Origin: Bradyrhizobium sp. Arg816
Lineage (GTDB): Bacteria; Pseudomonadota; Alphaproteobacteria; Rhizobiales; Xanthobacteraceae
Direction: 5' to 3'
DNA length: 64,000 bases
Assembly: GCF_029989365.1 (NCBI RefSeq)
Contig: NZ_JAPRAQ010000002.1
Coordinates: 372,001 to 436,000, forward strand
Within the stretch, counting starts at the first letter, position 1. Every line of letters starts with the position of its first letter. The notes under the pieces were generated by a model. That model was not told the DNA's origin, did no database searches, and saw nothing but the letters and a program-made list of their open reading frames with translations. The position numbers and the translations under genes are program-made. This document shows, piece by piece, positions 9,289 to 18,300 of this stretch.

Positions 9289-9627
9289 TCAGCGATCCAG
9301 CGTCTTCGAGGCGCGGCTGCGGTTCTTGATGATCAACATGATGTTGCGGATGTAGATGATGGTCGCGAGCGCCTGTCCGAGGATGATGACGGGCTCGCGC
9401 TTCACGACGCCGTAGACCAGCGTCATCAGGCCGCCGCCCATCGAGCAGAACCAGAACGCCATCGGCACCACGCTGTTGCCGGCCCGCTCGCTCGCGATCC
9501 ACTGCACCAGGAAGCGCGCGGTGAAGAACAGCTGCGCGACGAGGCCGAACGCCAGCCAGAAATCGAACTTGGCGACGAAGACGTCGTAGAGATAGTTATT
9601 CAACGCCTGACCGTATTGGATGATCAT
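9289..9627 (-). CDS. Lipid-A-disaccharide synthase N-terminal-like (LABN) membrane protein
   Basis: This 112-residue protein has three to four hydrophobic segments: LAFGLVAQLFFTARFLVQWI near residue 25, VVPMAFWFCSMGGGLMTLVYGV in the middle, and ILGQALATIIYIRNIMLI near the end. ARFLVQWIASER and VVPMAFWFCSM are hallmarks of the LABN domain. The domain alone, without the LpxB catalytic part, is known beside GT2 and GT39 genes that decorate lipid A or LPS. Its start overlaps the GT2 stop as ATGA, so the pair is probably co-translated and may act together as a polyprenyl-phosphate-sugar synthase or flippase unit (inference; RgtE/RgtF of Rhizobium are the comparison). Confidence 0.88.
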   Translation of the reverse strand: MIIQYGQALNNYLYDVFVAKFDFWLAFGLVAQLFFTARFLVQWIASERAGNSVVPMAFWFCSMGGGLMTLVYGVVKREPVIILGQALATIIYIRNIMLIIKNRSRASKTLDR

Positions 9628-10361
9628 GCCTTCACCTCAGTCACGTCTGGTGTCGGCTTCTTGCGGCGGATCAGCCACCATACGCCGACGAGATCCATGA
9701 TGCCGATCCACAGCCGGTCGAAGAAACCATAGTTTGACACGCCGGAATGGCGCGGCCGGTCGATCACGTCGACATAGGCGATGTCGTAGCCCTCGCGGCG
9801 CACCAGCGCCGGCAGGAAGCGATGCAGACCATCAAAATAGGGCATCATCAGGAACACGTCGCGCCGGAACGCCTTCAGGCCGCAACCGGTATCGCGCGTT
9901 CCATCCTTCAGGATCGCATTGCGGACGCCGTTCGCCACCCGCGACTGGAATTTCTTGAAGCCGGTGTCCTTGCGTCCGACACGCTGACCGGCCGCGAGAC
10001 CGACGCGCCCCGCCCCCTTCTCGACCGCCGTGATCAGATCCGGCAGGAAGCCGGGATTGTTCTGCCCGTCGCCGTCGAGCGTCGCCACGATCGCGCCACG
10101 TGCTGCGCGCACGCCACTGCGCACTGCTGCCGACTGGCCGCCTGATCTGGCATGGCGAAGCTGCCGGAGATTGTCCCGCTGTTGCATCATCGCGCCGAGC
10201 CGTTCGCCGGTCGCGTCCGTCGAGCCGTCATTGACGTAGATGATTTCATAGGCCCAGCGGCCGTCCAGCGCCGCGCCGATCTCCTCGATCAGCGGCGCGA
10301 TGTTGTCGGCTTCGTTGCGCACGGGAACGACGATGGAAACCGAAGGCTGGGACGACGACAA
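9624..10361 (-). CDS. GT2 family glycosyltransferase (dolichol-phosphate-sugar synthase type)
   Basis: This protein of about 245 residues probably transfers a sugar nucleotide to a polyprenyl phosphate at the inner face of the membrane. GT-A motifs are SIVVPVRNEADNI at the N-terminus, YVNDGSTDAT, and the metal-binding TLDGDGQNNP. The tail is RRKKP-rich with only a weak hydrophobic segment (RLWIGIMDLVGVWWLI). The frame is open upstream to 10520 but would overlap the PAP2 gene and adds unconserved-looking sequence. The first sensible start is the TTG at 10361 (SSSQPSVSIVVPVRN follows). The start is therefore uncertain. It is followed by the LABN gene with an ATGA overlap. Confidence 0.85.
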   Translation of the reverse strand: MSSSQPSVSIVVPVRNEADNIAPLIEEIGAALDGRWAYEIIYVNDGSTDATGERLGAMMQQRDNLRQLRHARSGGQSAAVRSGVRAARGAIVATLDGDGQNNPGFLPDLITAVEKGAGRVGLAAGQRVGRKDTGFKKFQSRVANGVRNAILKDGTRDTGCGLKAFRRDVFLMMPYFDGLHRFLPALVRREGYDIAYVDVIDRPRHSGVSNYGFFDRLWIGIMDLVGVWWLIRRKKPTPDVTEVKA

Positions 10362-10428
10362 ATCGAAAGCTCGTGGTTGGAATTGGCCTGCGACCTGAGG
10401 AACCGGCGACCCCGGCAGGCAGTCGCTT

Positions 10429-11274
10429 TTATGGGGCGGATGCCCCGTGGGCAACCCTTTTGAGGCGGCCCGAGACCGCCCCTGCAAGAGGCACAATGGT
10501 GCCGTCGGCGCGGATGGCAAAGCCGAGCCTCCGGGCCGCGAACCAGTAGCGCACCGCCATGGCGCCGACCATGCCGACCAGAGCGCCGGCGACGACGTCG
10601 CTCGGATGATGCGCGAGCAGCACCAGCCGGGTCAGCAGGATCACGATTGCGTAAGTGAACATGAACACGCGCAGGCGCGGCCACAGCGCCGAGACCGCAA
10701 ACGCCAGCGCGAACGCCGTCACCGCATGACCCGACGGCAGGCTGGCATAAGCCCCTGTTCCCTCGAACGGGATGAAGTTGAACGGATCGGCCTTGCCGCC
10801 CACGAACGGACGTCCGCGACCGATGAGATATTTGAGGATCTCGGCAACGAACACGGACAGGGCGACAGACAGAAACAAGAACTGCAGCCGCGTGCCAAGG
10901 CCGAGCAGCAATCCGCGACGGGTGTCGTGCAATCCCGCTGCAACGAGCGCCAGGACCACCAGCGTCCCCCCGAGCACGGAGAGCACATACTCGTCCTTGC
11001 CGAAATCGGTGAGGATGCGGATCGGCCACAGGCTCGGCGTGCCGCGCGCCGGCATCAGCTGGATCTCGGTCTGATCGAACGCGAGCATCAGCACGATGAT
11101 CAAGGCCGCACCGGCGGCGCTGAGCCACAGCGAATGCCGCGCCAGATTTCGCGCGGCTTCGGCGCGGCGCGAATGCGAAGGCGTACGAACGAGCTGCGCC
11201 AGGGCACGGCCCGAAACCGCGAGCAATTGCGCGGGATAGCCCGGGCGCGGCGCGATGTCGGCTGGTGCCGGCAT
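10429..11274 (-). CDS. PAP2-family membrane phosphatase
   Basis: This 281-residue multi-pass membrane phosphatase has all three PAP2 signatures: KYLIGRGRP (KX6RP), PSGH within YASLPSGHAVTAF, and the third motif in LTRLVLLAHHPSDVVAG (R...H...D). Likely substrates are undecaprenyl diphosphate or lipid A phosphate. The start chosen is the ATG at 11274 (MPAPADIAPRPG), one base after the upstream GT39 stop; an in-frame extension to 11355 would run into that gene. The tight spacing puts it in the same transcript as the flanking glycosyltransferases and suggests a role in envelope sugar decoration. Confidence 0.88.
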   Translation of the reverse strand: MPAPADIAPRPGYPAQLLAVSGRALAQLVRTPSHSRRAEAARNLARHSLWLSAAGAALIIVLMLAFDQTEIQLMPARGTPSLWPIRILTDFGKDEYVLSVLGGTLVVLALVAAGLHDTRRGLLLGLGTRLQFLFLSVALSVFVAEILKYLIGRGRPFVGGKADPFNFIPFEGTGAYASLPSGHAVTAFALAFAVSALWPRLRVFMFTYAIVILLTRLVLLAHHPSDVVAGALVGMVGAMAVRYWFAARRLGFAIRADGTIVPLAGAVSGRLKRVAHGASAP

Positions 11275-11275
11275 C

Positions 11276-13018
11276 CTACTCAGTGCCTTCCGAGCGGAAG
11301 ATCGAGATCGAGATCGCGCGCCCTTGCGAGAAATTATAGCCGTCGATGCGCGCACCTACCTTGTAGCGCAGCCCGATCGCCTCGGCGCGCTGCACGAAGC
11401 TGCGCTCCGAGCGCTGCTCGATCAGAGCGAAGCGACAGCTCCCCTGCCGCAGGAAATCCGCCGCGCCCGAGCCGTCGGTCAGCAGCGTCTGCGTGCCCGT
11501 CAGGAACACGAGGCTCGGCTCGTGATAGCCGGCAGCGGCCGCCTTCGGCCCGACGCAGGTGACGTTGCGAAGCGCGCGCGCGATCTCGATGCTCGGAAAC
11601 AGCGGGGTCAGCGACGGCAGCACGATGCCGTAGACCACGACCGCCAGCATCAGCGCTGCGACCAGTGCGTTGAGCAGCGAGCGCTCGGCGCGATTGGTGT
11701 CGAACAGCCACCACGCGAACAGGCCGAAGATGAGCGAGGCCGCGATGAACGGCCAGGCCACGAAGGCCGGTTGCCGCGTCAGCATGACCGCGCCGACCAC
11801 GGCGATGATCGAGGCGGCAGCGGGAATCGCGAACCACCAGGCCGAGCCGCGCGCGAGCCACGAGCGCGACAGGACGTTGCGCTCCAGCGCACCGACGGTG
11901 AGGATCGCGATCGCCGGATACAGCGGCAGCACGTAATGCGGCAGCTTGGTCAGCACCGCCTCGAACACGATCCAGGATGGAATCAGCCAGGCCAGCAGGA
12001 ACTGCGCGCCGGGCTCGCGCCGGGCCCGCCACACCGCCGGCGCCGCCATCGCCGCAAGCGGCGCGCCCGGCCAGAATGTGATCCAGAACAGCGCCAGATA
12101 CAGTCCAGGCGGCGCGCCATGGGATTCCTGGGCGCCGATTTTGCTCAGCATGTCGCCGCCGACGGAATCGGCGAAGAAGGCATCGCCGGCGCGCCAGAAG
12201 ATCGCGACGAACCAGGGCAGCACCAGCACCAGCATCCACATCAGGCCCCAGAGCGGACGCAGCTTCCATAGCCACGAGGCATCACGGTCCTGGATCGCGA
12301 GCGCGACGATGGTCAGGCCTGCGAGCATCAGGATCAGCGGACCCTTGATCAGGATACCGACCGCGAGCGCGGTCCAGAAGATCGCGGGCCAGCTCCAGGG
12401 CGGATGGGTCTCATCCTCTGCGCGCTGCCACGACAGATAGGCGCGCGACATCGCGCCCATCGCGGCGGTCACGCAGAACAGCAGCACCGCATCGGTTTTC
12501 GCCAGCCGTGCCTCGACGCCGAGCAGCACGGAGGCACACATCAGGAGCGCGGCAAGCACCGCCGCGCGCCGCGTGACGAAGCCGAGCGCGGCCCAATAGG
12601 TCATCAGCACGGCGCCGATGGCGCCGATCAGCGACGGCAGCCTGTACACCCAGATCCGCAATTCGGCCTTCGGCAGCTTGAGCGCGGACGCGGCTTCAAC
12701 CGCGGCCGATTGCAACCAGTAGATGCCGACCGGCTTCTTGTAGCGGACGTCTTCCTGGAATCGGATGTCGACATAATCGCCGCTCTCGACCATCTGCTTG
12801 GTCGCTTGCGCAAACCGCGCCTCGTCGCGGTCAACAGGCGGGATGGTGAAGAAGCCCGGGAGGAATAGCAGCAGCGCGCAGAGCAGCAGGAAGCCGACCG
12901 CGCGGGCGTGGCTGGCCGTGGCGACGTCGAGCATGGACACGAGCCGGCTGCCCGGATTTACGGGCGCTTTCGGCTCGCGGGGGGCTCCAAAACGGGGGCT
13001 GGGATAGGTCTCGGCCAT
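11276..13018 (-). CDS. Glycosyltransferase family 39 (ArnT-like) membrane protein
   Basis: This 580-residue integral membrane glycosyltransferase has an acidic catalytic loop near residue 60 (VDRDEARFAQATKQM) after the first transmembrane segment, as in ArnT and protein mannosyltransferases. It is followed by YKKPVGIYWLQS and about ten further hydrophobic segments. It should transfer a sugar from a polyprenyl phosphate to lipid A or another outer target in the periplasm. An in-frame ATG at 12934 (MLDVATASHARAVGFLLL) would remove a polar 28-residue leader and is an alternative start. It lies 50 bases after pbpC and one base before the PAP2 gene. Confidence 0.87.
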   Translation of the reverse strand: MAETYPSPRFGAPREPKAPVNPGSRLVSMLDVATASHARAVGFLLLCALLLFLPGFFTIPPVDRDEARFAQATKQMVESGDYVDIRFQEDVRYKKPVGIYWLQSAAVEAASALKLPKAELRIWVYRLPSLIGAIGAVLMTYWAALGFVTRRAAVLAALLMCASVLLGVEARLAKTDAVLLFCVTAAMGAMSRAYLSWQRAEDETHPPWSWPAIFWTALAVGILIKGPLILMLAGLTIVALAIQDRDASWLWKLRPLWGLMWMLVLVLPWFVAIFWRAGDAFFADSVGGDMLSKIGAQESHGAPPGLYLALFWITFWPGAPLAAMAAPAVWRARREPGAQFLLAWLIPSWIVFEAVLTKLPHYVLPLYPAIAILTVGALERNVLSRSWLARGSAWWFAIPAAASIIAVVGAVMLTRQPAFVAWPFIAASLIFGLFAWWLFDTNRAERSLLNALVAALMLAVVVYGIVLPSLTPLFPSIEIARALRNVTCVGPKAAAAGYHEPSLVFLTGTQTLLTDGSGAADFLRQGSCRFALIEQRSERSFVQRAEAIGLRYKVGARIDGYNFSQGRAISISIFRSEGTE

Positions 13019-13068
13019 TGGTTCCGCTTACGCTGAAACCGTCATTCCGACAACCGGTTAAGGCGGGG

Positions 13069-15294
13069 TCATTGAATTCGAACGACAACTGTGTCCGCGG
13101 CGCCAGTGGCGTCGATCACGGTCAGCCGCGCAAAGCCCGGACCGGGCGGATCGATCAGGCGCTGGCGGCGCCCGTCGATCTCGCCGAGTGACGCTCCGTT
13201 AACCATGACGGTCATGGGAAGGACGCCGCCGGCGACTTTCACCGGCATGGCCGCACTCCCCTCGCCGCCGGAGCGGTCGACATCGATCCGCGAGCCGTTC
13301 AGCGGGAACTGGATGTGCAGCGCCTGCTCGCTGCCGGTCCGCATCAGGTCCCCGACCGGGCGGAACCGCTTCAGCGGCAATGGCAACTTGGCGTTGCTGG
13401 CGACCAGGGTTCCCTTTGGCGGCTTCGGCAACGGAACCAGCGTCTTGCCGGTGCGGGCGAAGGCGTCGAACAGGATTGGGGCTGCGGCCACGCGGCCGAT
13501 CAGGCCGGGAACCGGCGCGCCGTCGGGCCGGCCGACCCAGATGCCGATGGTCATGCGGCCGTCGAAACCGACCGACCAGGCGTCGCGATAGCCGTAGGAG
13601 GTGCCGGTCTTGAACGCGATGCGGTTGTGGACGGCGTTTTCGGGCGGCGGCGTTCCCAGAAGCACGTTGCCGACCTGCCAGGCCGCGACCTGATCCAGCA
13701 GCCGCAGCGGTTCTCGATCATCTCGGCCGGTCATGAGGTCGCGCAACGGCATGGTGGTGCCGAGCCGGGCGAAACCCGTATAGAGCTGGGTGAGGTCCTG
13801 CAGTGTCACACCGACGCCGCCGAGTCCCATCGCGAGCCCCGGTGCCTCGTCCTTGGGCAGGACCAGATTCACGCCGGCCTGCCGCAGCCGCGACGACAGC
13901 CGGCTCGCGCCGACGCGGTCGAGCAGCACGATCGCCGGCACGTTCAGCGACAATTGCAGCGCCTTCTTCACCGGCACCGTGCCCTGGAACGTCATGTCGA
14001 AATTTTCCGGCGCGTAGGAGCCGAAGCGGACGGGCCGGTCGTCGATCAAGCTGTCGGGGTGGACGAAGCCGTCCTCGAAGGCGAGCCCGTAGATGAAGGG
14101 TTTTAGCGTCGAGCCCGGCGAGCGGACGGCGCGGGTCATGTCGACTTGCCCCGCCCGGCTCTCGTCGAAATAATCGGCCGAACCGACGCGGGCGAGCACG
14201 TCGCCGCTCTCATTGTCGACCACGATGATGCCGACCGAGATGTTGGGCCCGAGCGCAATGGCGCGGTCGCGCGCCAGCGGCTCCAGCACCTTCTGCAGAT
14301 TGGCATCGAGCGTCAGCTTGATGACCGGCGTATCCTTGACCGTCGACAGCGCCGTGTCGGAGGCATGCGGCGCGAGGATCGGCATCGGCTTGCGCAGTTT
14401 TGGCACGGGCACGGCCTTGGCCTGCTTCGCGTCCTCAAGGCTGACCACATGCTCCTCGACCATGCGGTCCAGCACGCGGTCGCGCGCCTTGCGTGCGGCC
14501 TCGGGATAACGATCGAGCCGGCGCGTCTCCGGCGATTGCGGCAGCGCCACCAGCAGCGCGGCCTCGGCCAGCGAGAGCCGCTTCGGCTCCTTGCCGAGAT
14601 AGGCGATCGAGGCTGAGCGGATGCCTTCGAGATTGCCGCCGTAGGGGGCCAGGGCGAGATAGAGGTCCAGGATCTCGTCCTTGCTCATGCTGCGCTCGAT
14701 CTCGATCGCGCGTACGATCTGGCGCAGCTTGGCATAGAGCGAGCGTTGTCGCCGCGGCTCCATCAGGCGCGCAAGCTGCATGCTGATGGTCGAACCGCCC
14801 GAGACGATGTGGCCGCGCGTGGTGAGCTGTAGTGCGGCGCGCCCGAGAGCGAGCGGGTCGAGACCGTTATGCGCGTAGAAGCGCTGGTCCTCATAGGCGA
14901 GCAGCAGCTTGAGATAGGTCGGATCGACGTTGGCCTTGGCATCGACCGGCAGCCGCCAGCGGCCGTCGGCCATGGCATAAGCGCGCAGCAGTTTTCCGTT
15001 GCGATCGACGACCGTGGTGGAGACCTGGCGCGCCTCGTCGAGCGGCAGCGGGCCGAGCGAGTAGACCCAGGCGACGAAGCCACAGGTGGCGAGGATGAGC
15101 GTGAGTGCGAAGGCGGAGAGGACGCGAAAGCCCCTGCCCCTGGCTCCGTCATGGCCGGGGTTGTCCCGGCCATCCACGTTCTTCGTCGAGGCAACAAGGT
15201 CCGTGGATGCCCGGGACATCTGCGCGAAGACGCGCTTCGCGCTTTTGCCCGGGCATGACGACGGAATTTGTGGCCCGTACGGAGCGTCAGTCAT
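13069..15294 (-). CDS. pbpC: Penicillin-binding protein 1C (bifunctional glycosyltransferase/transpeptidase)
   Basis: This protein of about 741 residues has a GT51 transglycosylase domain (EDQRFYAHNGLDPLALGRA, then STISMQLARL), a transpeptidase domain with SxxK at S395-K398 (SPGSTLKP), SLN, and KTGTS at K562, and a C-terminal BiPBP_C domain (ending VTVIDATGAADTVVVRIQ). A single hydrophobic segment (VLSAFALTLILATCGFVAWVY) anchors it. It builds or repairs periplasmic peptidoglycan. The first 50 or so residues are encoded by a palindromic repeat element, so the natural N-terminus is uncertain. The ATG at 15294, 9 bases after the alpha-2-macroglobulin stop, is used here, and a GTG is at 15303. 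The yfhM-pbpC pairing is the common bacterial arrangement. Confidence 0.92.
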   Translation of the reverse strand: MTDAPYGPQIPSSCPGKSAKRVFAQMSRASTDLVASTKNVDGRDNPGHDGARGRGFRVLSAFALTLILATCGFVAWVYSLGPLPLDEARQVSTTVVDRNGKLLRAYAMADGRWRLPVDAKANVDPTYLKLLLAYEDQRFYAHNGLDPLALGRAALQLTTRGHIVSGGSTISMQLARLMEPRRQRSLYAKLRQIVRAIEIERSMSKDEILDLYLALAPYGGNLEGIRSASIAYLGKEPKRLSLAEAALLVALPQSPETRRLDRYPEAARKARDRVLDRMVEEHVVSLEDAKQAKAVPVPKLRKPMPILAPHASDTALSTVKDTPVIKLTLDANLQKVLEPLARDRAIALGPNISVGIIVVDNESGDVLARVGSADYFDESRAGQVDMTRAVRSPGSTLKPFIYGLAFEDGFVHPDSLIDDRPVRFGSYAPENFDMTFQGTVPVKKALQLSLNVPAIVLLDRVGASRLSSRLRQAGVNLVLPKDEAPGLAMGLGGVGVTLQDLTQLYTGFARLGTTMPLRDLMTGRDDREPLRLLDQVAAWQVGNVLLGTPPPENAVHNRIAFKTGTSYGYRDAWSVGFDGRMTIGIWVGRPDGAPVPGLIGRVAAAPILFDAFARTGKTLVPLPKPPKGTLVASNAKLPLPLKRFRPVGDLMRTGSEQALHIQFPLNGSRIDVDRSGGEGSAAMPVKVAGGVLPMTVMVNGASLGEIDGRRQRLIDPPGPGFARLTVIDATGAADTVVVRIQ
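15146..15262. repeat. Palindromic repeat element inside the 5' end of pbpC
   Basis: The outer arms CCGTCATGGCCGGG (from 15147) and CCCGGGCATGACG (to 15260) are near-perfect complements, with inner arms GTCCCGGCCATCCACG and CGTGGATGCCCGGGAC. This layout is recognisable as the abundant bradyrhizobial palindromic element (recall, not a database hit). It is read in frame as the N-terminal leader of pbpC. Confidence 0.75.
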
Positions 15295-15303
15295 TCCAAA
15301 CAC

Positions 15304-18300
15304 TCACTTTGCCGCCCGCACCTCGACGTTACCCGTCCCGGTCCGGCCGTAGCGCGAGGGATTGTACATGTCCTCGACATAGGCCTGCGGCAGCACGTAT
15401 TTGCCGGGCGAGACCGCGCGCACGACGTAGGCGACGGTGAAGACCGACTTGGAGTCCGAGGCACGATCGACCGCCGCCGTGAAGCGGTCGTCACGGAACT
15501 CGGTATTTTCGGGCTCCTCGCCGTCCTCGATCCAGTCCAGCGTGCCGCTGTCGCCCGACGACACCAGCTTCGGATTGTCGATCTCGAGGCCCGCGGGCAG
15601 ATAGTCGGACACCATGATGTGGCCGTACTCGGGCTTCGCCTCGGTGATCTTCAGCACCACGGCGAAACGCTGGTTCTGCTTGACCTTGCTGATGTCGGCG
15701 GGCTTGCCGTCGAGCGTGAAATAATTGCGCTCGATCTTGAAGCCGTTCGATGCAGCCGGCTCCGGCGTGACCGGCGAGCCCGACACCGAGACCACCGCCT
15801 GCACCGGCGCATCGCCGGTGTTGGTGATCTTCAGTGGCTTGCCCTCCAGCGTCACGGCCTTGTAGCTGCGGTACAGCGCGGTCTTGACCGGCTGGCCGTC
15901 GACGTCCATCGACAGGTTCTCCTTGGCGAGCGCGCGCGCCGCCAGTACCAGCCACGCATTCTCCTGCGTCGAGGTGTAGGGCGTCAGCCCTCGCGCGACT
16001 TCGACCCGCGACACCGCCTGCGTCAGCGTCGCCTTCGGCGCGTTGCCTTCGCTGGCGAGCGAGACCAGCGCTGCGGCATCGCGCAGCTGCGAGCCGTAGT
16101 CGGTGCGGCCGAACTCCAGCACCGGCTTCGGCGCGAGGCCGTCGAGCGCGGCACCGTAGACCCGCTCCGCGCGGTTGCGGTCGCCGACCAACGCCAGTGC
16201 CGCCGCAAGCTGCGACTTCGCGATCGGCGTCGCGAGGTTGGAGAGCTTGGTGTCGGCGAGATAGCGGAGATCGCCGATCGGCGCCACGCCATTGCGTGCG
16301 AGCACGTAGAGGCCGTAGGCGAGATCGCGCCCGCCGTCCTTGTCGGGCTCGTTGCCGTTCACGACCGAATTGCGGATGCGGTCGAGCGCGTTCTTGAACA
16401 GCACGTCCGGCACCGCAAAGCCCTTTTCGCGGGCGCGGGTGAGGAAGTCCGTCACGTAGGCGTCGAGCCAGGCGTCGTCGCCTCCGGCCGACCACAGGCC
16501 GAAGGAGCCGTTGGAGCCCTGGCGCGCCAGCAGCCGCTCGATCGCATCGCGGATGCGCTGGTCGACCTCGGTGTCCATGGCCAGATGCGCGCCGGCAGCG
16601 AGCTCGTTGACATAGAGCAACGGCAAGGCACGGCTCGTGATCTGTTCGGAGCAGCCATAAGGGTAGCGGTCGAGCGCCTTTAGGATCGTTGCGGCGTCGA
16701 GCGCCGTCGACAGGCTGGCCGAAACCGAGACGCTGCCGGTGCCCGGGACGAGATCGGAGAACATATCCGAGGTTAGCGTCAGGCTTTCACCCTTCGCCAG
16801 CGTCCGGATCGAACGCCGCGCCAGCACCTGCGTCGCCGCCTTGACGTCGAGCGCATAGTGACGCGCCAGCGCAAGGCCGTTCGGTCCCTTGATGTCGACG
16901 TCGAGCGTCGCCTGCCCCGCCGCCGTCGCGTCGATTGCGAGCGTAAACGCGTTGCGCTGCTTGGCGGCGAGCTTGACCGTGGTTGCGGGATTGCCGGTCA
17001 TCTTCACCGGACCGCCGGTCTTCACGTTGATGACGTAGTCGCCGGCCTGGCCCTCGACATTGTCGATCTCGAGGTTGACCGTGCCGTGGTCGCCATTGAG
17101 CAGGAAGCGCGGCAAGGTTGTGGTCAGCACCACGGGATCGCGGATCACGACATCCGTGTTGGCGCGGCCGAGCTTTGTCGCAGTCCAGGCCACCGCCATC
17201 ACGCGCGCGGTGCCGGCGAACTCGGGGATATCGAAGCTCACTTCGGCGGTGCCGTCGGCGGCGACCGTGACGATGCCCGAGTAGAGCGCGAGCGGCTTTT
17301 GCGCGGGCGGAGAGCCCTGCAATTCGCCGGCACCGGCATCGCCACCTGACTTGATCTGTCCGCGCGTGCCCGACATGCCGTCGATCAGTTGCCCATAGAG
17401 ATCGCGGATCTCCGCGCTCAGGCGGCGCTGGCCGAGATAATAATCGTCCGGCGCCGGCGGCTTGTAATTGGTCAGGTTGAGGATGCCGACATCGACCGCT
17501 GATATGACGACCTTGGCGTCCTCGCCCGGATTGAGCCCGTCGAGCTTGACCGGGATCTTCAACATCGCATTCGGCCGGACCAGTGCCGGCGGCGTCAGCT
17601 TCACCTGGAGCGTGCGGGTCTGCTTGTCGATGCCGAACCATTTCAGGCCGATCGCCCGGCCCGGCATGCGTTGCGCAGCCGCATCGAGCGGGCGGCGCAG
17701 CGTCGCCACCACATAGGCGCCGGTGCCCCAGTCCTTCCCGACCGGCAGCCTCACCTGCGCCGTACCTTCCTTGACGTCGATGGTCTGCGTCGTCAGCAGG
17801 CGGTCGCCGAGCACGTTGACGGTGAGCTTGCCGGCGCTGCGGACGTTCACGGACACCGTCATGGTGTCGCCGGAGACGTATTGCGGCTTGTCGATCGAGG
17901 TCTCCAGCAGGTCCGGCGTATCGGCGCTGCCGTCGGAATACCAGCCGACGTCGAACTGCACCGAGGTCACCGGACCGTCGGCGTCGTTCGACTTCACATC
18001 GAGCCGGTAGCGGCCGGGCTGCGGGCTGAGCGAGATCCGCGACGGCTTGTCGGCCGCGACCGTCACGTCGCCGTCGGAAACACGCGAAGTCGATTTGACC
18101 GGCTCGTACTCCCAGTAATTGTTCTGGCGATACCACTGGTAGCGCGACTCCATCTTCAGGAGCTCGTAGCGCAGGCCATCGCGGCGCAGTCTCTCACCCT
18201 CGGGCGAGACGAACACGACGTCGAACTCCGCCTTGTCGCCCTCGGCGACGTTCTTGTCACCGAACAGCGGCTTGATGCCGATCATGGCGTTGGCGGGCGC

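Noticed and set aside
10362..10520. Longer GT2 protein starting at 10520
   Set aside because: It would overlap the PAP2 gene by 92 bases and the added residues lack family similarity; the GT-A motif begins right after the TTG at 10361.
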